A stretch of DNA of 64,000 nt from Cricetomys ansorgei (lineage: Eukaryota; Chordata; Mammalia; Rodentia; Nesomyidae): positions 9,141,001 through 9,205,000 of the forward strand of contig JAMJFZ010001816.1 in assembly GCA_026225945.1 (NCBI GenBank). Reading direction: 5' to 3'. Below the pieces are notes generated by a model. The model worked only from the letters and a program-made list of their open reading frames with translations. It had not been told where the DNA came from and did not search any database. Position 1 is the first letter of the stretch. Every line of letters begins with the position of its first letter. Made by a program: the position numbers and the translations under genes. Shown here piece by piece: positions 35,396 through 47,002 of the stretch.

Positions 35396-35414
35396 TGGCA
35401 CCTACAATGTGGGG
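35396..35414 (+). other. Primer binding site, tRNA-Lys-like
   Basis: TGGCACCTACAATGTGGGG begins two bases after the 5' LTR. It resembles the tRNA-Lys1,2 complement used by many class II retroviruses, with a few substitutions and a 2-base difference in spacing. Confidence 0.7.
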
Positions 35415-36801
35415 TTCAACATCAGGCCAGTTAATCCAACAGGGAGAAGAGAAAGAAACTCCGGACCTCAGACTATGGTAAAATATGCTCAGAGAAGCTA
35501 CCAGATGATAGAGATTAAGGTATTAATTGAAGGCTCCTGAAGGAAGAGGAGAGAGAGAAAGGAAATAAGCCTCAATGAAGAGAAAAGGCTATAAAAATTA
35601 ATAAATAAACGAGAAAGAAAGCTCCAAGGTGAGAGCCACAGAATGGAGGTCCTTAGAGATAAAGAATTCAGCTGGGAGTACAAAAAAGCAAGGTTCTTAC
35701 TGCTTTTCCTGATCATGGAGTCGATGGTCCCTCCTGCTACTGGTGGTAGCATGCTGTTTCATGAACTGAGTTTTCTGATACCTTTTTTGTATGTGCATGA
35801 AGCTCAAGATCTTGTATTTGAGGTCTATAAAGAAGATTGCATATTTCTGTGTAGTGGTGGCAGAGGGAAATGCCAAATTTCCAAGACTTTGCCAGATATT
35901 ATTTCCATAGGCCTAGGACCCCCTGCTGTGGAAGCCAAAGCTTGGAGTAAAAAAACCATTTAGTTAAACTGACCACTTTTTTTTTTTTTCTTCCTGCAGA
36001 CTCAACCAAGAGTAAGACAAGTCGTACATATATTGGTGATGGTGATAAGAACTCCACCCCATGAGAGAAACTTTTCCTGTGGACAAGGACTAGTTATTTT
36101 TCTAGCAAACCAGACTCTATCTGAAAATCTGGAAAGTGTTTCCTCAGGGTCAGTACACAGAAGCTATCTTCCAGAACTGGCCGAGTTTGTATCTCATGCT
36201 GACAGAGGAACTTGGTAATGTAGGAGTCACCCAGCTGGTGCTGGTTTTGAAGGCATGAAGGGGTCTTTGGAGAGCAGCTGAGGCTTGCCACTGTGAGAGG
36301 CCAGGAAAGACCATTAGTGAAGCTGCAGCCTCAGTAGTAGTGGAAGGCCCAAAATGAAGAGGTCCTGTCAAGACGTTGAGGCATGGCACTATGAAGAGAG
36401 CCCAGGAAAGGCTATTGATGAAAGTGGATTCCAGTAGCAGCAAAGGATCCCAGCGGCCTTCTGAAAATGCCAGTGCCATGGGATGACCACCAAGAACACC
36501 AGCAACGGTGGAGTGGAGCCACATGGAGCCTGGAGGACAAGCTGTGTGCTGCAGAGCACAGAGACAGAGAATGATCCAAGCCCTTTGGAGGAGCCCAGAA
36601 GATTGTGAGTAAATTCCAGATAATTGAACATTGATAATGTTTTTCTGCTGTCTAAAGACATTTTGAAAAGCTTGATAGATGTTGGTTTCATTTGATCCTG
36701 TGCATTAGCAACCCTTATGTTGGTTTGTCTTGTAAATGGTTTTGCTGGTGTAGTGTTGAATTGTGTTGTAAAGGCAAAGCAGTTTTTTGACTGGCTTATA
36801 C
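35415..36801 (+). other. Non-coding interior of the short provirus
   Basis: It has no recognisable retroviral protein. The longest frame, 106 codons at 35643-35963, has no motif I know and is followed by a strong pyrimidine tract ending in CAG (35977-35999), which looks like a splice acceptor. The second half (36200-36620) is GC-richer with many CCAG/GGAGG-type words. It could be packaging/leader sequence plus remnants of an unrelated captured segment. Confidence 0.7.
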
Positions 36802-36814
36802 AGAAAAGGGGAAA
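36802..36814 (+). other. Polypurine tract
   Basis: AGAAAAGGGGAAA lies immediately before the 3' LTR, the plus-strand primer site of a retroviral element. Confidence 0.85.
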
Positions 36815-37124
36815 TGTTGAGGAAGTTTACTTTTAGTTATATATAAAATAATTTTTTTATGCACTGTTGGGTGAGGGACTGTCCAGGGCAGTTTGCATTG
36901 TTTGCAGGTGTTAGATTTCTGTGGGGGTTGTTTAATTGTTAATGTTATGCATCTGAGTAGTTCTGAATGAATAAAAATACCTGAGCTGAGAAGGCTTAGG
37001 TTTCTGCTATGGGGTCTGGCACTGGCCAGGATGGTGGTTCCCTCTGCTGAGGTCTGGCAGAGTTTGCACCAATAAATGTGTTTTCTTGTCCTCTCTTGGT
37101 GAGCCATAGCAGTGTACTAGTACA
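36815..37124 (+). repeat. 3' LTR of the short provirus
   Basis: 310 bp, from TGTTGAGGAAG to TAGTACA, with AATAAA at 36970-36975. It aligns end to end with the 5' LTR, with scattered substitutions and few indels. Confidence 0.92.
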
Positions 37125-37189
37125 GTTGAGGGCACCAATGCTGATTTATTGCTTGACTATTGTGTATGGTTCAGTCATAAACATGGTGC

Positions 37190-37545
37190 TTTAGTTGCTT
37201 TTCAATCACTATGACAAGATACCACGACTGAAACAGCTTTTAGAAGAAATATTTTATTGAGGGCTTATAGTTTCAGAAGGTGAGTCTGTGGTCATGGCAG
37301 AGAACATGGCAGAAGGCAGGTAGTCATGGCAGTGTAGCAATAGATAAGAGCTCATATCTTAAGACACACTAAAAGGCAGAGGGAGCTAATTAGGGGTGGA
37401 ACTACAAAACTTGCTCCAAGTGATATACCTTCTCCAAGATGTTCATCTCTCTTTTTCAATCATTCTACCAACTTGGGACCAAGCATTCATATACATGAGC
37501 CTATGGAATCATTCTCATTCAAACCACCACACACAGCTAATGCAG
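37190..37545 (-). repeat. Rodent interspersed repeat (GACCAAGGCAAC type)
   Basis: Diverged copy of the 17166-17500 element: ATCACTATGACAAGATACCA near 37206, TATTTTATTGAGGGCTTATA near 37250, AACTTGGGACCAAGCATTCA near 37470 and CATTCAAACCACCACAC near 37518. Confidence 0.75.
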
Positions 37546-39272
37546 ATATTTCAATATCAAATTGACTTGCTCATTTTGATGCATTACCAAATCTATTATG
37601 TCTTGGTCACAGATATGGAAGTTCATGTTCTTTAACTTTTGAACAACTTCCATAACAATTTTCTTAGTAGGGAGATTAATTCACATTGACTCCAATAGTG
37701 AATAAGGTTCATTTTCTTCTGCACAACAATGTATTTTTTCCTGCTCCTTATATTAGAGCTCAGCATGACATAGTAAGTATAATGTCTATACTATGTTTTC
37801 CATTTGCAATTTTTAGCTGAAGGTATGTCTTCCATTTAAAGAATGTTAGTTACCAATGCATATTTAAAAATTCCCCATCTCATCCTCATAATACATATCT
37901 GAAGATTCCCAGATGATTTATATAACATGTAGTTCTAAAATTATTATGCATTTTTGTCCCTCCATAATTACATGCTTCATTATGTTTTAAAAGTATTTAA
38001 TCATGTAGATAGGAGTTCAATATTTGCAGCTTGCAATAAGACAATAAAACTTAATACAGTTCATTTTCTTTCTTCACAAGTCCATAATAGAATATTTAAA
38101 TGTGGTCTTTTATTAGATATTAGGACCTACATAATGACCTCAGTATATTTTTCCTATTAATTACACATTTCACTCTTTTTACTTTTCACTTAAAGAAAAT
38201 AGTTGTCTGTGTCATAACTCTTATTCTTTGGAGCTCTCATCAATCAAGCATTGTTTCAGATGAACAAAAGTCCTATGATACCCTCAACAGCAATGAATGT
38301 TGTAAGCCAAATTGAATGGAGTGTTATGGTTGGAACTTAGAAGATAATGCTTCAGAAGTAATTCTGTACAGTGGAAGGCAGGCTCATACAATTCCAAGGT
38401 GAACAAGTATTCTAGCAAGAATTAGGTTAGCGCCCACTCATTTGATAGTATGTCCAGTGATCTGTCATGGTGCCCATGTCATGAAAACTTGAGTGGAGTT
38501 GGATTTAAGGAAACGTGATTGCTTGACAGATGAAAGGTATAAGAATTTAAAGTTTCAGACAAAGAGAGTACAGATAACAAATCATCTAAAGCTGTCAGAG
38601 ATTGGTTCCATTAAAAAGAGATAAGATATTCCTTCACTGAGACAGTAAGAAACACTATATTGTGAAGATTATTTAAGAGAAGAGAATTTAAACTGAACCT
38701 TTCTCTTGCTCCTTGAGAGTACCTGGGAGAGTTTCCCTTGGAGCAGCACACAGAAACTGAAAAGAGCTGTGGTCCACAGAAGAGGCAGGCTGCATTCTTG
38801 CCAGGTGGAAGACTTGGCAACATCACATATAGGTTGCTGATTTTGAAATCACAGATGATGCAAGATTGAGTGGATCAGGGGCAAAGGCTAAGACTAGGCA
38901 GTGTGGGGCAGGGTCACATTCCCTGCAGAGAAGCCTTTAGAAACCATTGTGTAAAGCTGTGAAAGTGAAGCCTCATTTCCAATGGAGACCTCAGGACAAT
39001 TAAAATTCCAGGAGTGTGGGCCATTCTCTAAGGTAAGCATGCGCACAGGAGAGAAACTGTGTGCACTCCAGGTGGCAGAGATTGAAGAATGAGGTTCCAC
39101 AAACTTTTTGGAGTTCAGTTTATTATTTTAGAACTCATCAATTTCACAAATAGGTGTACAGAATTTGTTGTTTGCTCTGCTAGTATGATTGGTTCATAGT
39201 ACTTCCCGTTTCTTCCTTGTTGGAATAAGAATGCTTATTATCTGCCATTGCATTTTAGAAATATGTGACTTG
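37546..39272. other. Unique DNA; complex block in its second half
   Basis: 37546-38300 is AT-rich and unrecognised. 38600-39180 is GC-richer, long and non-repetitive, with a consensus splice-donor word (CTAAGGTAAGC near 39030). No long frame crosses it. See findings. Confidence 0.5.
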
Positions 39273-39844
39273 TTTTTTATTATGTAGGCTCCCAGAAGGT
39301 CAAGCACTGGGCAGAGCTCCGGAAACCCCACGGAAGAGGAAGAGGATGGATTGTGGGAACCGAGGGCAGTTGAGGTCACAAGAAGAACTGGGGAGAAGTG
39401 ATGGATACTCATAGGGGCTCATACAGACTGAAAAGGCAGCATGGGTCTGTGCTAGGTTCTCTACATATATCGTAAGGTTGACTGGCATGGTGTTCTGTGG
39501 AACTCATAAAAGTTGGAGTGACTGAGTCTCTGACCCTTTAACCTGCCCTTGGGATGCTTTCCCTCCATCTGGGTTGCCTAGTCCAGCCTTTATATAAGGG
39601 CCTGTGCCTGACTTTCCTTACTGTTGTTATTCCCTGTTAGATTGGTAACCTCGGGAGACCTGCTCTTTTCTGATGGAAATCAGGGTGGAGGGGTGGTAGG
39701 TGGATCTGGGGAAGAAGGGCAATGGGAGTAAGCTGGAGGGAGTGGAGGGAGGGAAAGCTATGGTCAGGACATATTGTATGAGAGAAGAAAAATAAAAATA
39801 AAAAAGATGATACATCCAAAAAAAAAAAAAAAGAAAAGAAACAA

Positions 39845-39887
<43 letters not shown>

Positions 39888-39893
39888 ATTTCG
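39273..39893 (+). repeat. L1 3' UTR with AAAT-rich tail
   Basis: Sense L1 3' UTR: GGGCAGAGCTCCGGAAACCC near 39309, GACCCTTTAACCTGCCCTTG near 39532, GTAACCTCGGGAGACCTGCT near 39645 and a G-rich segment 39680-39760. A tail then starts near 39786 and passes through an A run to an (AAAT)n array (39843-39888). 5'-truncated and non-coding. Confidence 0.85.
39843..39888 (+). repeat. (AAAT)n array at L1 tail
   Basis: About eleven AAAT units directly following the A-rich L1 tail. Confidence 0.95.
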
Positions 39894-40151
39894 TAGTTAT
39901 GAACTCTGAGGACAGTGTGCATAATGCTATGGCTTAAATATAATGTATTTAGATATCAAGTCGGTAAGAAAGGTGTTTGCAATTTTTACTGCTAATTGCC
40001 AACTCAAGCAAACTTAGGATCAGTGGGGAGACACCTGAAGGAGACTAGCTACCTAAGCTCCTTAACTGTGCAGTCTTTTTAATGCCCTAATTTCAGTTAC
40101 TCTGTCTTGTTCTTTTCTCATTCATTTTCACTTGACCTAACAAACAACCAA

Positions 40152-40240
40152 GTCCAAATTATTCCAAATTATAATATTCCAAATATATATTCCAAATTAT
40201 TCCATATATAATATTCCAAAGTTATTCCAAATTATAATTT
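40152..40240. repeat. Degenerate TCCAAATTAT tandem
   Basis: Seven units, each starting TCCAAA or TCCATA and 10-15 bp long, with AT-rich spacers of variable length. Confidence 0.75.
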
Positions 40241-42129
40241 TTAAACATTGCTAAAAACAGAAATTCTTCAAAATTTTCTTATAACTCTATTTACTTACAT
40301 TTTTCCTGAAACATAAAACATCCCTAATAGCTCTTCAGATTACCAGTTTTATAAATCACTTTTTAGACTTTACCACACTCCTTGGTCTTCATAGCTTCCT
40401 AGTTTCTCCCTTGTAAAATGAACAACATTGTATGGAGTTGCCACTGACTGAACTACAAGTTCAAAATGATAGCCTGAATTATGTCATAGCACACTTGGGA
40501 GAGACTGGCAACTGTATGCCACAAATATAGGAGATTAGCTTCAGGTTAGTTCATTTGATATATTTGATATCCTACTCTTTACATTTTAAAAGAATAGGAT
40601 ATCATCTTTTGTATGTAACTACTTTCATATATAAAAATACCATTTGGGTTTATAATAGACGACAGAAATATACAGAAGGTCAATTTATGAATTTTTACTG
40701 CATTATAATATGGCCATAAATACTAATGATGAATTAATTTATAGGGTAGATATTGTTTTTCTATATGTTATTAAACAACAAATTCATTTTTGTTATTCCT
40801 TCTGGTAATTACCTTTCCTCAACTCATTTTTGTCATGAGTAATTATTTTTGATTATCTGAGAGAGGAGATGGGAAATAAAGTTTATTAGTTATTGTGGTT
40901 TATATGCCAGCAAAATCTACTTTGGTAGCAGTATAACCTCTTTAGGGAAAAAAAGGCCATACATAGGGAAAAATCATGTCTTTTGAGAAAATGTTCCTTA
41001 GAAAGGTTTTCCCTGAAAGATGTTACAAAAAGTATCTCACAATCTCTAGCAAGAATAATAATTTTGCTATGTGGTGAAAGAAAAAATAGTTTAATAAACA
41101 CAATTGTACCACATGTGAATGCCTGTTAGAAAGGCAGTGTTTAAGTCAAAGATGCTCCATTGACACTGTACTACGTCATCACAGTGACATCATAAAGGAG
41201 TTATTATGTAAATAGAATGGCGTGTGTACAATCTCCCCGTAGCCATAATTATTTTGGTACTGAAGTCATTAAGTGTTTAACTGACTACTGGAAGTACAGG
41301 TATTGGACTTTTCATTATTAATGTATTATAATATCCTTAGGATGATTTTGAATCAATATTCATATATAATAACGTTTATTGAGATGAAAATAAAATAGAC
41401 TTATATAACCCTTTAACCTTGGAGAGAGTAACAGTTTGTCATAACTCAGAAAGACCTTTATTCAGGTTGAAAATCTTCTCTCCTTTCATGCTACTGCCAG
41501 TGCTGCTTCTGTGTGTTTCACGATGGCAAGGCACTGTAGTGTTTTATGGAGCATTGCTTCTAGCTAAGGAATTCATTATACACAAAAAAGGGAAAGTAGC
41601 AGGCCAAGGTCCATGAGGATTTCTAGTTTCCTCATGCAAGCATTTGTTATAAACAACTGATCACAATTCTGTAGGTCAATAAGTAGAAACAGAAGATTGT
41701 ACTGCCCAGGGTTACTCATAAGTATCCTTCCTCAGACATTCACACACAGCTCTATGACTGTCACTGTTGTCCTGTACAATGCAGAAATTTTACTCAGAAA
41801 CCCATATCATGACTGGATCGATGAATCACAAGGCCAAACAGTAGTTTGTCTTTTTTATACTCACGAGAGAGAGCTGAGATTTTTGATGCTGGCTTTCTCA
41901 AGTTTAGAAATAGGAGAAATTATTAACATGACTTATATTTAATCTAAGCTCATGTTCTTATTCCTATATATCTAATAACTAGTGCTAATGTTACAACACT
42001 GCAGTCATAAAATCAGATCCACCATGTGCTCAAATAATTCAACAATAAAGGTCTCTGTTACCTAAAAAATTTCATAGCCTTAACAACCTAAGGTGTTGCG
42101 TTTTAAAGTAAAATTAAAAAAAAAAAAAC

Positions 42130-42195
42130 ACAGTAGTTAACAAGCATAAAAGTTATGATTTTACAGTAGTGAACAAACATAAAAGTTACAATTTT
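42130..42195. repeat. 33-bp tandem duplication
   Basis: Units at 42130-42162 and 42163-42195 both begin ACAGTAGT and share CATAAAAGTTA. They differ at a handful of positions. Confidence 0.85.
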
Positions 42196-42261
42196 ACATC
42201 TGTACAATGACTGTAGGAAATGAATTGTCTTTTTCTGTTGAGTATATATATGCATTAGTTA

Positions 42262-42480
42262 CTATTTAGTTTTCTATCACTATGATAAAACCATAATAGA
42301 CAGTAACTTATAGGAAAATGACTTTATTTTAGCTTATGATTCCAGAAACCATTGTGGTAATGGATATGCCACCAAGTGGTAAGGTGAGTGAGTTGGTAGA
42401 AGCAGGAAGTTGAGAGATCATATCTTCAAATTCAAACATGAAGCAACAAGATTAAAATGGAAGTAGCCTAACCCTATGCA
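42262..42480 (-). repeat. Diverged rodent interspersed repeat
   Basis: TAGTTTTCTATCACTATGAT near 42267, then GACTTTATTTTAGCTTATG and AGAAACCATTGTGG, follow the order of the 17166/37190 element. The right part is lost. Confidence 0.55.
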
Positions 42481-42874
42481 AAGTCTGTCCCATAATTGTG
42501 GGACTTAATGTTGCATGCACTAATAAGACCAGGAGACTGCTTGGATCTTCTTGGGCCCTAAGGTCATGTATGCATGGATTTATTAATGAATAGCAAATAA
42601 TTGTTGTCTGTCCATTGGAAGCAATGGGCTTCATAAAGAGAAAGAAGAGTTCAAATGGATTGAAGAAGCCATGCTATAGGCTGTTCAAATTGATGTCATT
42701 TTTTATTTCTTAGTTTGTAAACCTAGTGCCTATTTTGAGGAACTCACATGTTATGTCAATCTAAATTATTTGCCATACTATAGGAGAGATAATGGACAAA
42801 TGAATTTAGTTTTTGCTTCTGGAGACTGTGAATGAGAACTGGACCAACAAGGACTAGCTTAAAAATAGAAAGCA
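42481..42874. other. Unique DNA, nothing recognised
   Basis: No repeat or gene recognised. The short minus-strand frame at 42452-42634 has no domain. Confidence 0.45.
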
Positions 42875-43022
42875 AGCTGGGCAGTGGTGATGTTCACCTT
42901 TAATACCAGCACTTGGGAGGCAGAGGCAGGAGGAGCTCTGTGAGTTGGAAGCCAGCCTGATCTACAGAGTGAGTTCCAGGACAGCCAGAGTTACAACAAA
43001 GAAGCCCTGTCTCAAAATAATA
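42875..43022 (+). repeat. SINE B1
   Basis: Full-length sense B1: GCTGGGCAGTGGTGATG start, TACCAGCACTTGGGAGGCAG, CAGGACAGCCAGAGTTAC and CCCTGTCTCAAAATAA. Short A-rich tail. Confidence 0.95.
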
Positions 43023-45339
43023 GTAGAAACTCAATTGTAAAAAACCTGTCCAACAGCAGAGGAAGCTTAGAGTTATTTACCAAAATTTCATAATACTTGT
43101 TATTTTTTCCTACACTTTTATAAAGTTTCTTCCCTAGGTTTTCTGTTGACCCTCTAATTATATGTCTTTTGAACAAAGTCGTTTTTGCTTAAACATACTG
43201 CAATTAACTTATCTTGTTTGAAGCTAAGAACCCAAACTTAAATAAAAAAAGAAAGCATTTTGAGTTACTGAGAAACTGAAGTGACAATGTCTAAATGTAG
43301 AAAAACTTAACAATTTTCTGAAAACAGTGCCACTGTAACACGGTTAGTGCCCCCGTAAGATGTAACAGGAGAAACAACTCTCTCTCTTTCCACTTCCTCT
43401 TTTATCACTAACTCCTCCCTTTTTCCTCTTCCTCTTTCCTTATGAGGACACATTAGAAATAATGCCCTCAACTCAGTGTTTTCTGGCCCCTTTGTCTTGG
43501 ATTACTGAATTTCTATAGCTGTACAAAAATAAGTATTTGTTGTTGAAGCCACCAAGTCAACAGTATTTTGCTATCCCTGTCTTCACTAAAACTCAGGAAA
43601 AGAGTAAAATCCTAAAAGCCAGAGCTATTTGAAGGATACTGCCAGTATTTCTATGTAATATGTAATAAATAGAAGAAAATCTTAAGTTAGGTGTCACTAA
43701 ACTTGATGACTAGTTAGACACAACAAAACATCTGGAAACAAGCAAAGTTTGGTTAAGACTAAACCAGTGATTCATATCATTTCCTGAGCAGAATAACTGC
43801 ATTTAATATCTTTCAAACCATGAGGATGAGACCCTCCATTGTTCTGATGAATTAGTGCTGGGATAAATCCAAGGACATTCATACTTTTGTAAGTATCCTT
43901 AGATAATCTCATGATGAAACTCGATCAAGACAATTCTGCTCTAAAAATAGCTCTGTGTAAATGATAATACTAATTGTGAACAGATGTTTTAAACTCAGAT
44001 AATTATGATTTAAATATACTTTTGCTTATCATATAACCCAATCATGCTTCTTAATAAACAGTTTTTCAAAGCTGAGATAAAAAAATTTCGTGAAGTTTCT
44101 GAATATTGTGCCTGATTCAAAAAACTACAGCCATGTGAGTCATTTTACAATTTCCTTTGCAAAGAGATTGGACTTGAAAGTACAGAAAGTGAGAACTGAT
44201 TGTCTGCAGCTCTCTGAAATAGTCAGACATTGCTTTCCAATTCTTGGCAAAGACACAGTCAGAAACAGCTGCAAGAATTTAGCACTGATCCGTGTGTTCA
44301 CTAATCTCTCTACCTGTTACTCTAATTACTACACTATAAAAATTTTATCTTTACCTAGCTCTATCTGATGCTCTTGGAAACTCACAGTCAACACAGCAGG
44401 CAGAGGGAGTCCAAGAGAAGAAAGCAAAGGAAAAGAATCAGCCAGGAAGGCAGTCAATGAATTTGGAAGCCGTGGATGAAATAACAAGCCTATAAACATT
44501 CAATGGTTTCTTGTTGTACAAGTTGCAGTGCAGCTGCCTAATGTATGTGAAGGGTCAGTGTCAGCATTAAGCGATAATTAATGGATAGTATGCTGTTTTG
44601 TAAGAAAATTTAATGAAAATATGAGCTAAAAAAATCCCATTGATAATTAGTATGATTTTAAATGTTCTTACATACAGAGCTAAAGAAGACAGAAGATGGA
44701 CTACTTAGACTCTGATAGGGCTACATGAATGTGTTTGTTGTGCATCTGTCCTGAATGTCAGTACCAGGTCACCCTCCTCTCCATGAAACAGTGGAACACA
44801 TAGTATTTAAAAATGAAAGAAAAATAGTTGGGGTGCAATAGGAACTTATAGTAAATCGTGGTTCCATGGAAGGAAGGATGATAAATCTGTAGGAAATCAC
44901 AATAAGTCCTATTAGGGCCTTGATGAATTCATTCCAGGAATTGGAGAGATGAGTGGTATTTTCAACCTTCAAACAGAGCATTGCATTAATTAAAATTAAT
45001 TAAATGTATTAATTAAAATGTACTTATCCTAAAATTTCGTAAGAACTTTAATAACATATTTTTGAGTAGTTCCGGAGAGTTCACATGCCAAGCTCTCCTT
45101 ATTAATCGATTTTCCCTTCACTCAATCCTCTTAGAAAATAAACTTTAATATTTTAAATTTATCTTGTTTGGAATGGATCAAGTGCAAATATTTCATTCCA
45201 AATGTTGCCAAATTTTCACAATTAATCATTTTTAACATCTAATGCAGAGTGATAGACACTATGAAGCACTGTTTTTCAATTAAATAAATGCTCGACATGC
45301 TTTTTTATGTTTTGTTTTTAAGTTACTTTTCTTCTTTCA
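43023..45339. other. Unique DNA, no gene supported
   Basis: Mostly AT-rich. A pyrimidine-rich patch lies at 43380-43440. The 92-codon frame at 44090-44368 has no recognisable domain. No interspersed repeat recognised. Confidence 0.5.
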
Positions 45340-46815
45340 TATAGTATATATCAAAACTCCTCCTTCCCTCCCTTCATTCCTCCCAGCTCCCCCCTCTCCT
45401 CCCTCTCCTCCTGTTATATTTCCTTCCCATCCCCACCCATTCACCCTCCTCTCCCGGTTCTTTCCATAGATGAAAGCAGTCCTCCCAGGATCACCACTCA
45501 AATAGGGCACAACAAATGGGTCAAGGCCAGGCACCAGTCCTGACATCCAGGGTGGACCAGGCACCCCAGCTGGAGGAAATGGGCCCAAGAGCAGGCAAAA
45601 ACATCAGAGAACCCTCACTTGCACTCTAGTCTGCAGGATCACAGCACGAACCCCAAGCCAGACAACCACATAATATATCTAGGAGACCCTTCAGGTCCCC
45701 TATCTTCTGCTTCAGGCTCTAAGGGACTCCTATAGCGCTGGTCCATTGATGTGGGGCCTGCTCTTCTGATGTCCCCAACCCCTCTGGTCCAGGAAATGCC
45801 TCCTCCCCTTCTTCTGTGAGTTTTCTGAAGCTCTGCATGATGTTCCCATCAGCTGTTCCCATCAGCTGCAGGTAGAAGCCTCACTGACGGAGATTGGGCT
45901 AGGTACTGATCTGTGAGTAGAACAGGATATCATTAGAAAGTGTCTCCTGGCTATCTAGTCTTTAATTCCTGGCCTATGCAGAATCTGTCATGAGTTCTCT
46001 CCTTTGGCATGGGGTTCTGCCCTTTCATTGTCCCAATGGGTCCTTTAGGAAGGCTGGTTTATAGGTAGAAGGTTTTGTGGCTGGGATGGTATCCTAGTTC
46101 CTCCGCCGGTAGCCTTGCCTATTACATGAGATAGCCTGTTCAGGTTCCCCATCCCCCATTGCAAGAGGTCTTCCTCACCAAGATCTCCATTATGGGCTCC
46201 AGTGAGTTTCCACTGCCCTTGGTCTCCAGATACCCCCCTCAATGTCCCCCAGCTCCAGCAGTCCCTCCATACACTCTGTCCTTCCATCCCTCTCCCCACA
46301 CCTGGCCTCCCTCTCTTCCATTCTCATCCTCCCCTAACCTACCTGCAAAGCCTGTTCCACCTCACCCCAACTAGGGAGAATCCTATGTCACAACTGAGAC
46401 CGTCCTTGTCGTTCAGTCTCTCTGTTCTATGGATTGCAGTACCTTTGTCCTTTGCATAACATTTAATAACCACTTATAACTGAGTACATGCTGAGTTTGT
46501 CCTTCTGGGACTGCATTACCCTGGAGACTCCTTTGGCAATTGGAACTTGACCTACCTCAAACCCCAGCAATTCTACTTCTGAACATATTCACAAAGGAGG
46601 TCCCATCACCGGAGAAGGACACTTGCTCAACTGTTCGCAGCAGCTTTATTCATAATAGCCAGAAATTGGAAACAGCGTAGATGCCCTTCAACTGAAGAAT
46701 GGATTAAAAAAATTGTGGTACATTTACACGATTGAGTAATACTCAACTATTTAAAGAATGACAACATGGATTTTTCAGGCAAATGGATGGAACTAGAAAA
46801 AACAATCATTCTGAG
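45340..46815 (-). repeat. L1 3' end with 5' inversion
   Basis: 45340-46512 is antisense L1: G-rich 3' UTR end on the minus strand (C/T-rich at 45355-45430), then 3' UTR, ending at TGAGTACATGCTGAGTTTGT and CTGGGACTGCATTACC. 46513-46815 is L1 in the opposite, sense orientation (GCAGCTTTATTCATAATAGC near 46641, GTAGATGCCCTTCAACTGAA, then CAAATGGATGGAACTAG). The two arms meet at a point adjacent in L1, the signature of twin priming. Non-coding; 83-85-codon frames here are incidental. Confidence 0.82.
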
Positions 46816-47002
46816 CATGCATTTTAAAATTTATTTTTAACGATGTGATTTTTAAAATAAACACTTTTATGTGTTTTTTTTCTTCATTTTATTTGAATTG
46901 AACCATTTTTTTTCTGTAGCTTAGTATTGACAGTAGTTGCTTTCATGTTGTCAGTTTATATATAAAAGGCTTATTTTTGCTAAAAAATGTTAGCACTTTT
47001 TG

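Larger units (their letters stand above)
35082..37130 (+). mobile_element. Short two-LTR ERVK-type provirus, family 2
   Basis: A complete, small proviral structure. TSD GTTGAG occurs at 35082-35087 and 37125-37130. The 5' LTR is 35088-35393, the primer binding site starts at 35396, the internal region is ~1.4 kb, the polypurine tract AGAAAAGGGGAAA is 36802-36814 and the 3' LTR is 36815-37124. The interior has no recognisable gag, pro, pol or env, so it would have depended on proteins supplied in trans. The LTRs differ at roughly 15% of positions by eye, so the insertion is old. Size and class recall mys-like rodent elements; that link is unverified. Confidence 0.92.
39894..42261. other. Unique AT-rich DNA with small tandem repeats
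   Basis: It contains a degenerate TTCCAAATTA tandem (40152-40240), a CRE-like pair (41173-41192) and a 33-bp direct duplication (42130-42195). No gene recognised. Confidence 0.55.

Noticed and set aside
35643..35963. 106-codon frame inside the provirus as a possible viral gene
   Set aside because: It has no retroviral motif and similar-length chance frames occur in the window. Kept only as part of the interior description.
44090..44368. 92-codon frame as a small gene
   Set aside because: No recognisable domain, and AT-rich unique context without promoter or splice support.
45337..46459. G/P-rich frames on both strands
   Set aside because: They lie in the G-rich L1 3' UTR and its antisense, which give open frames by composition.
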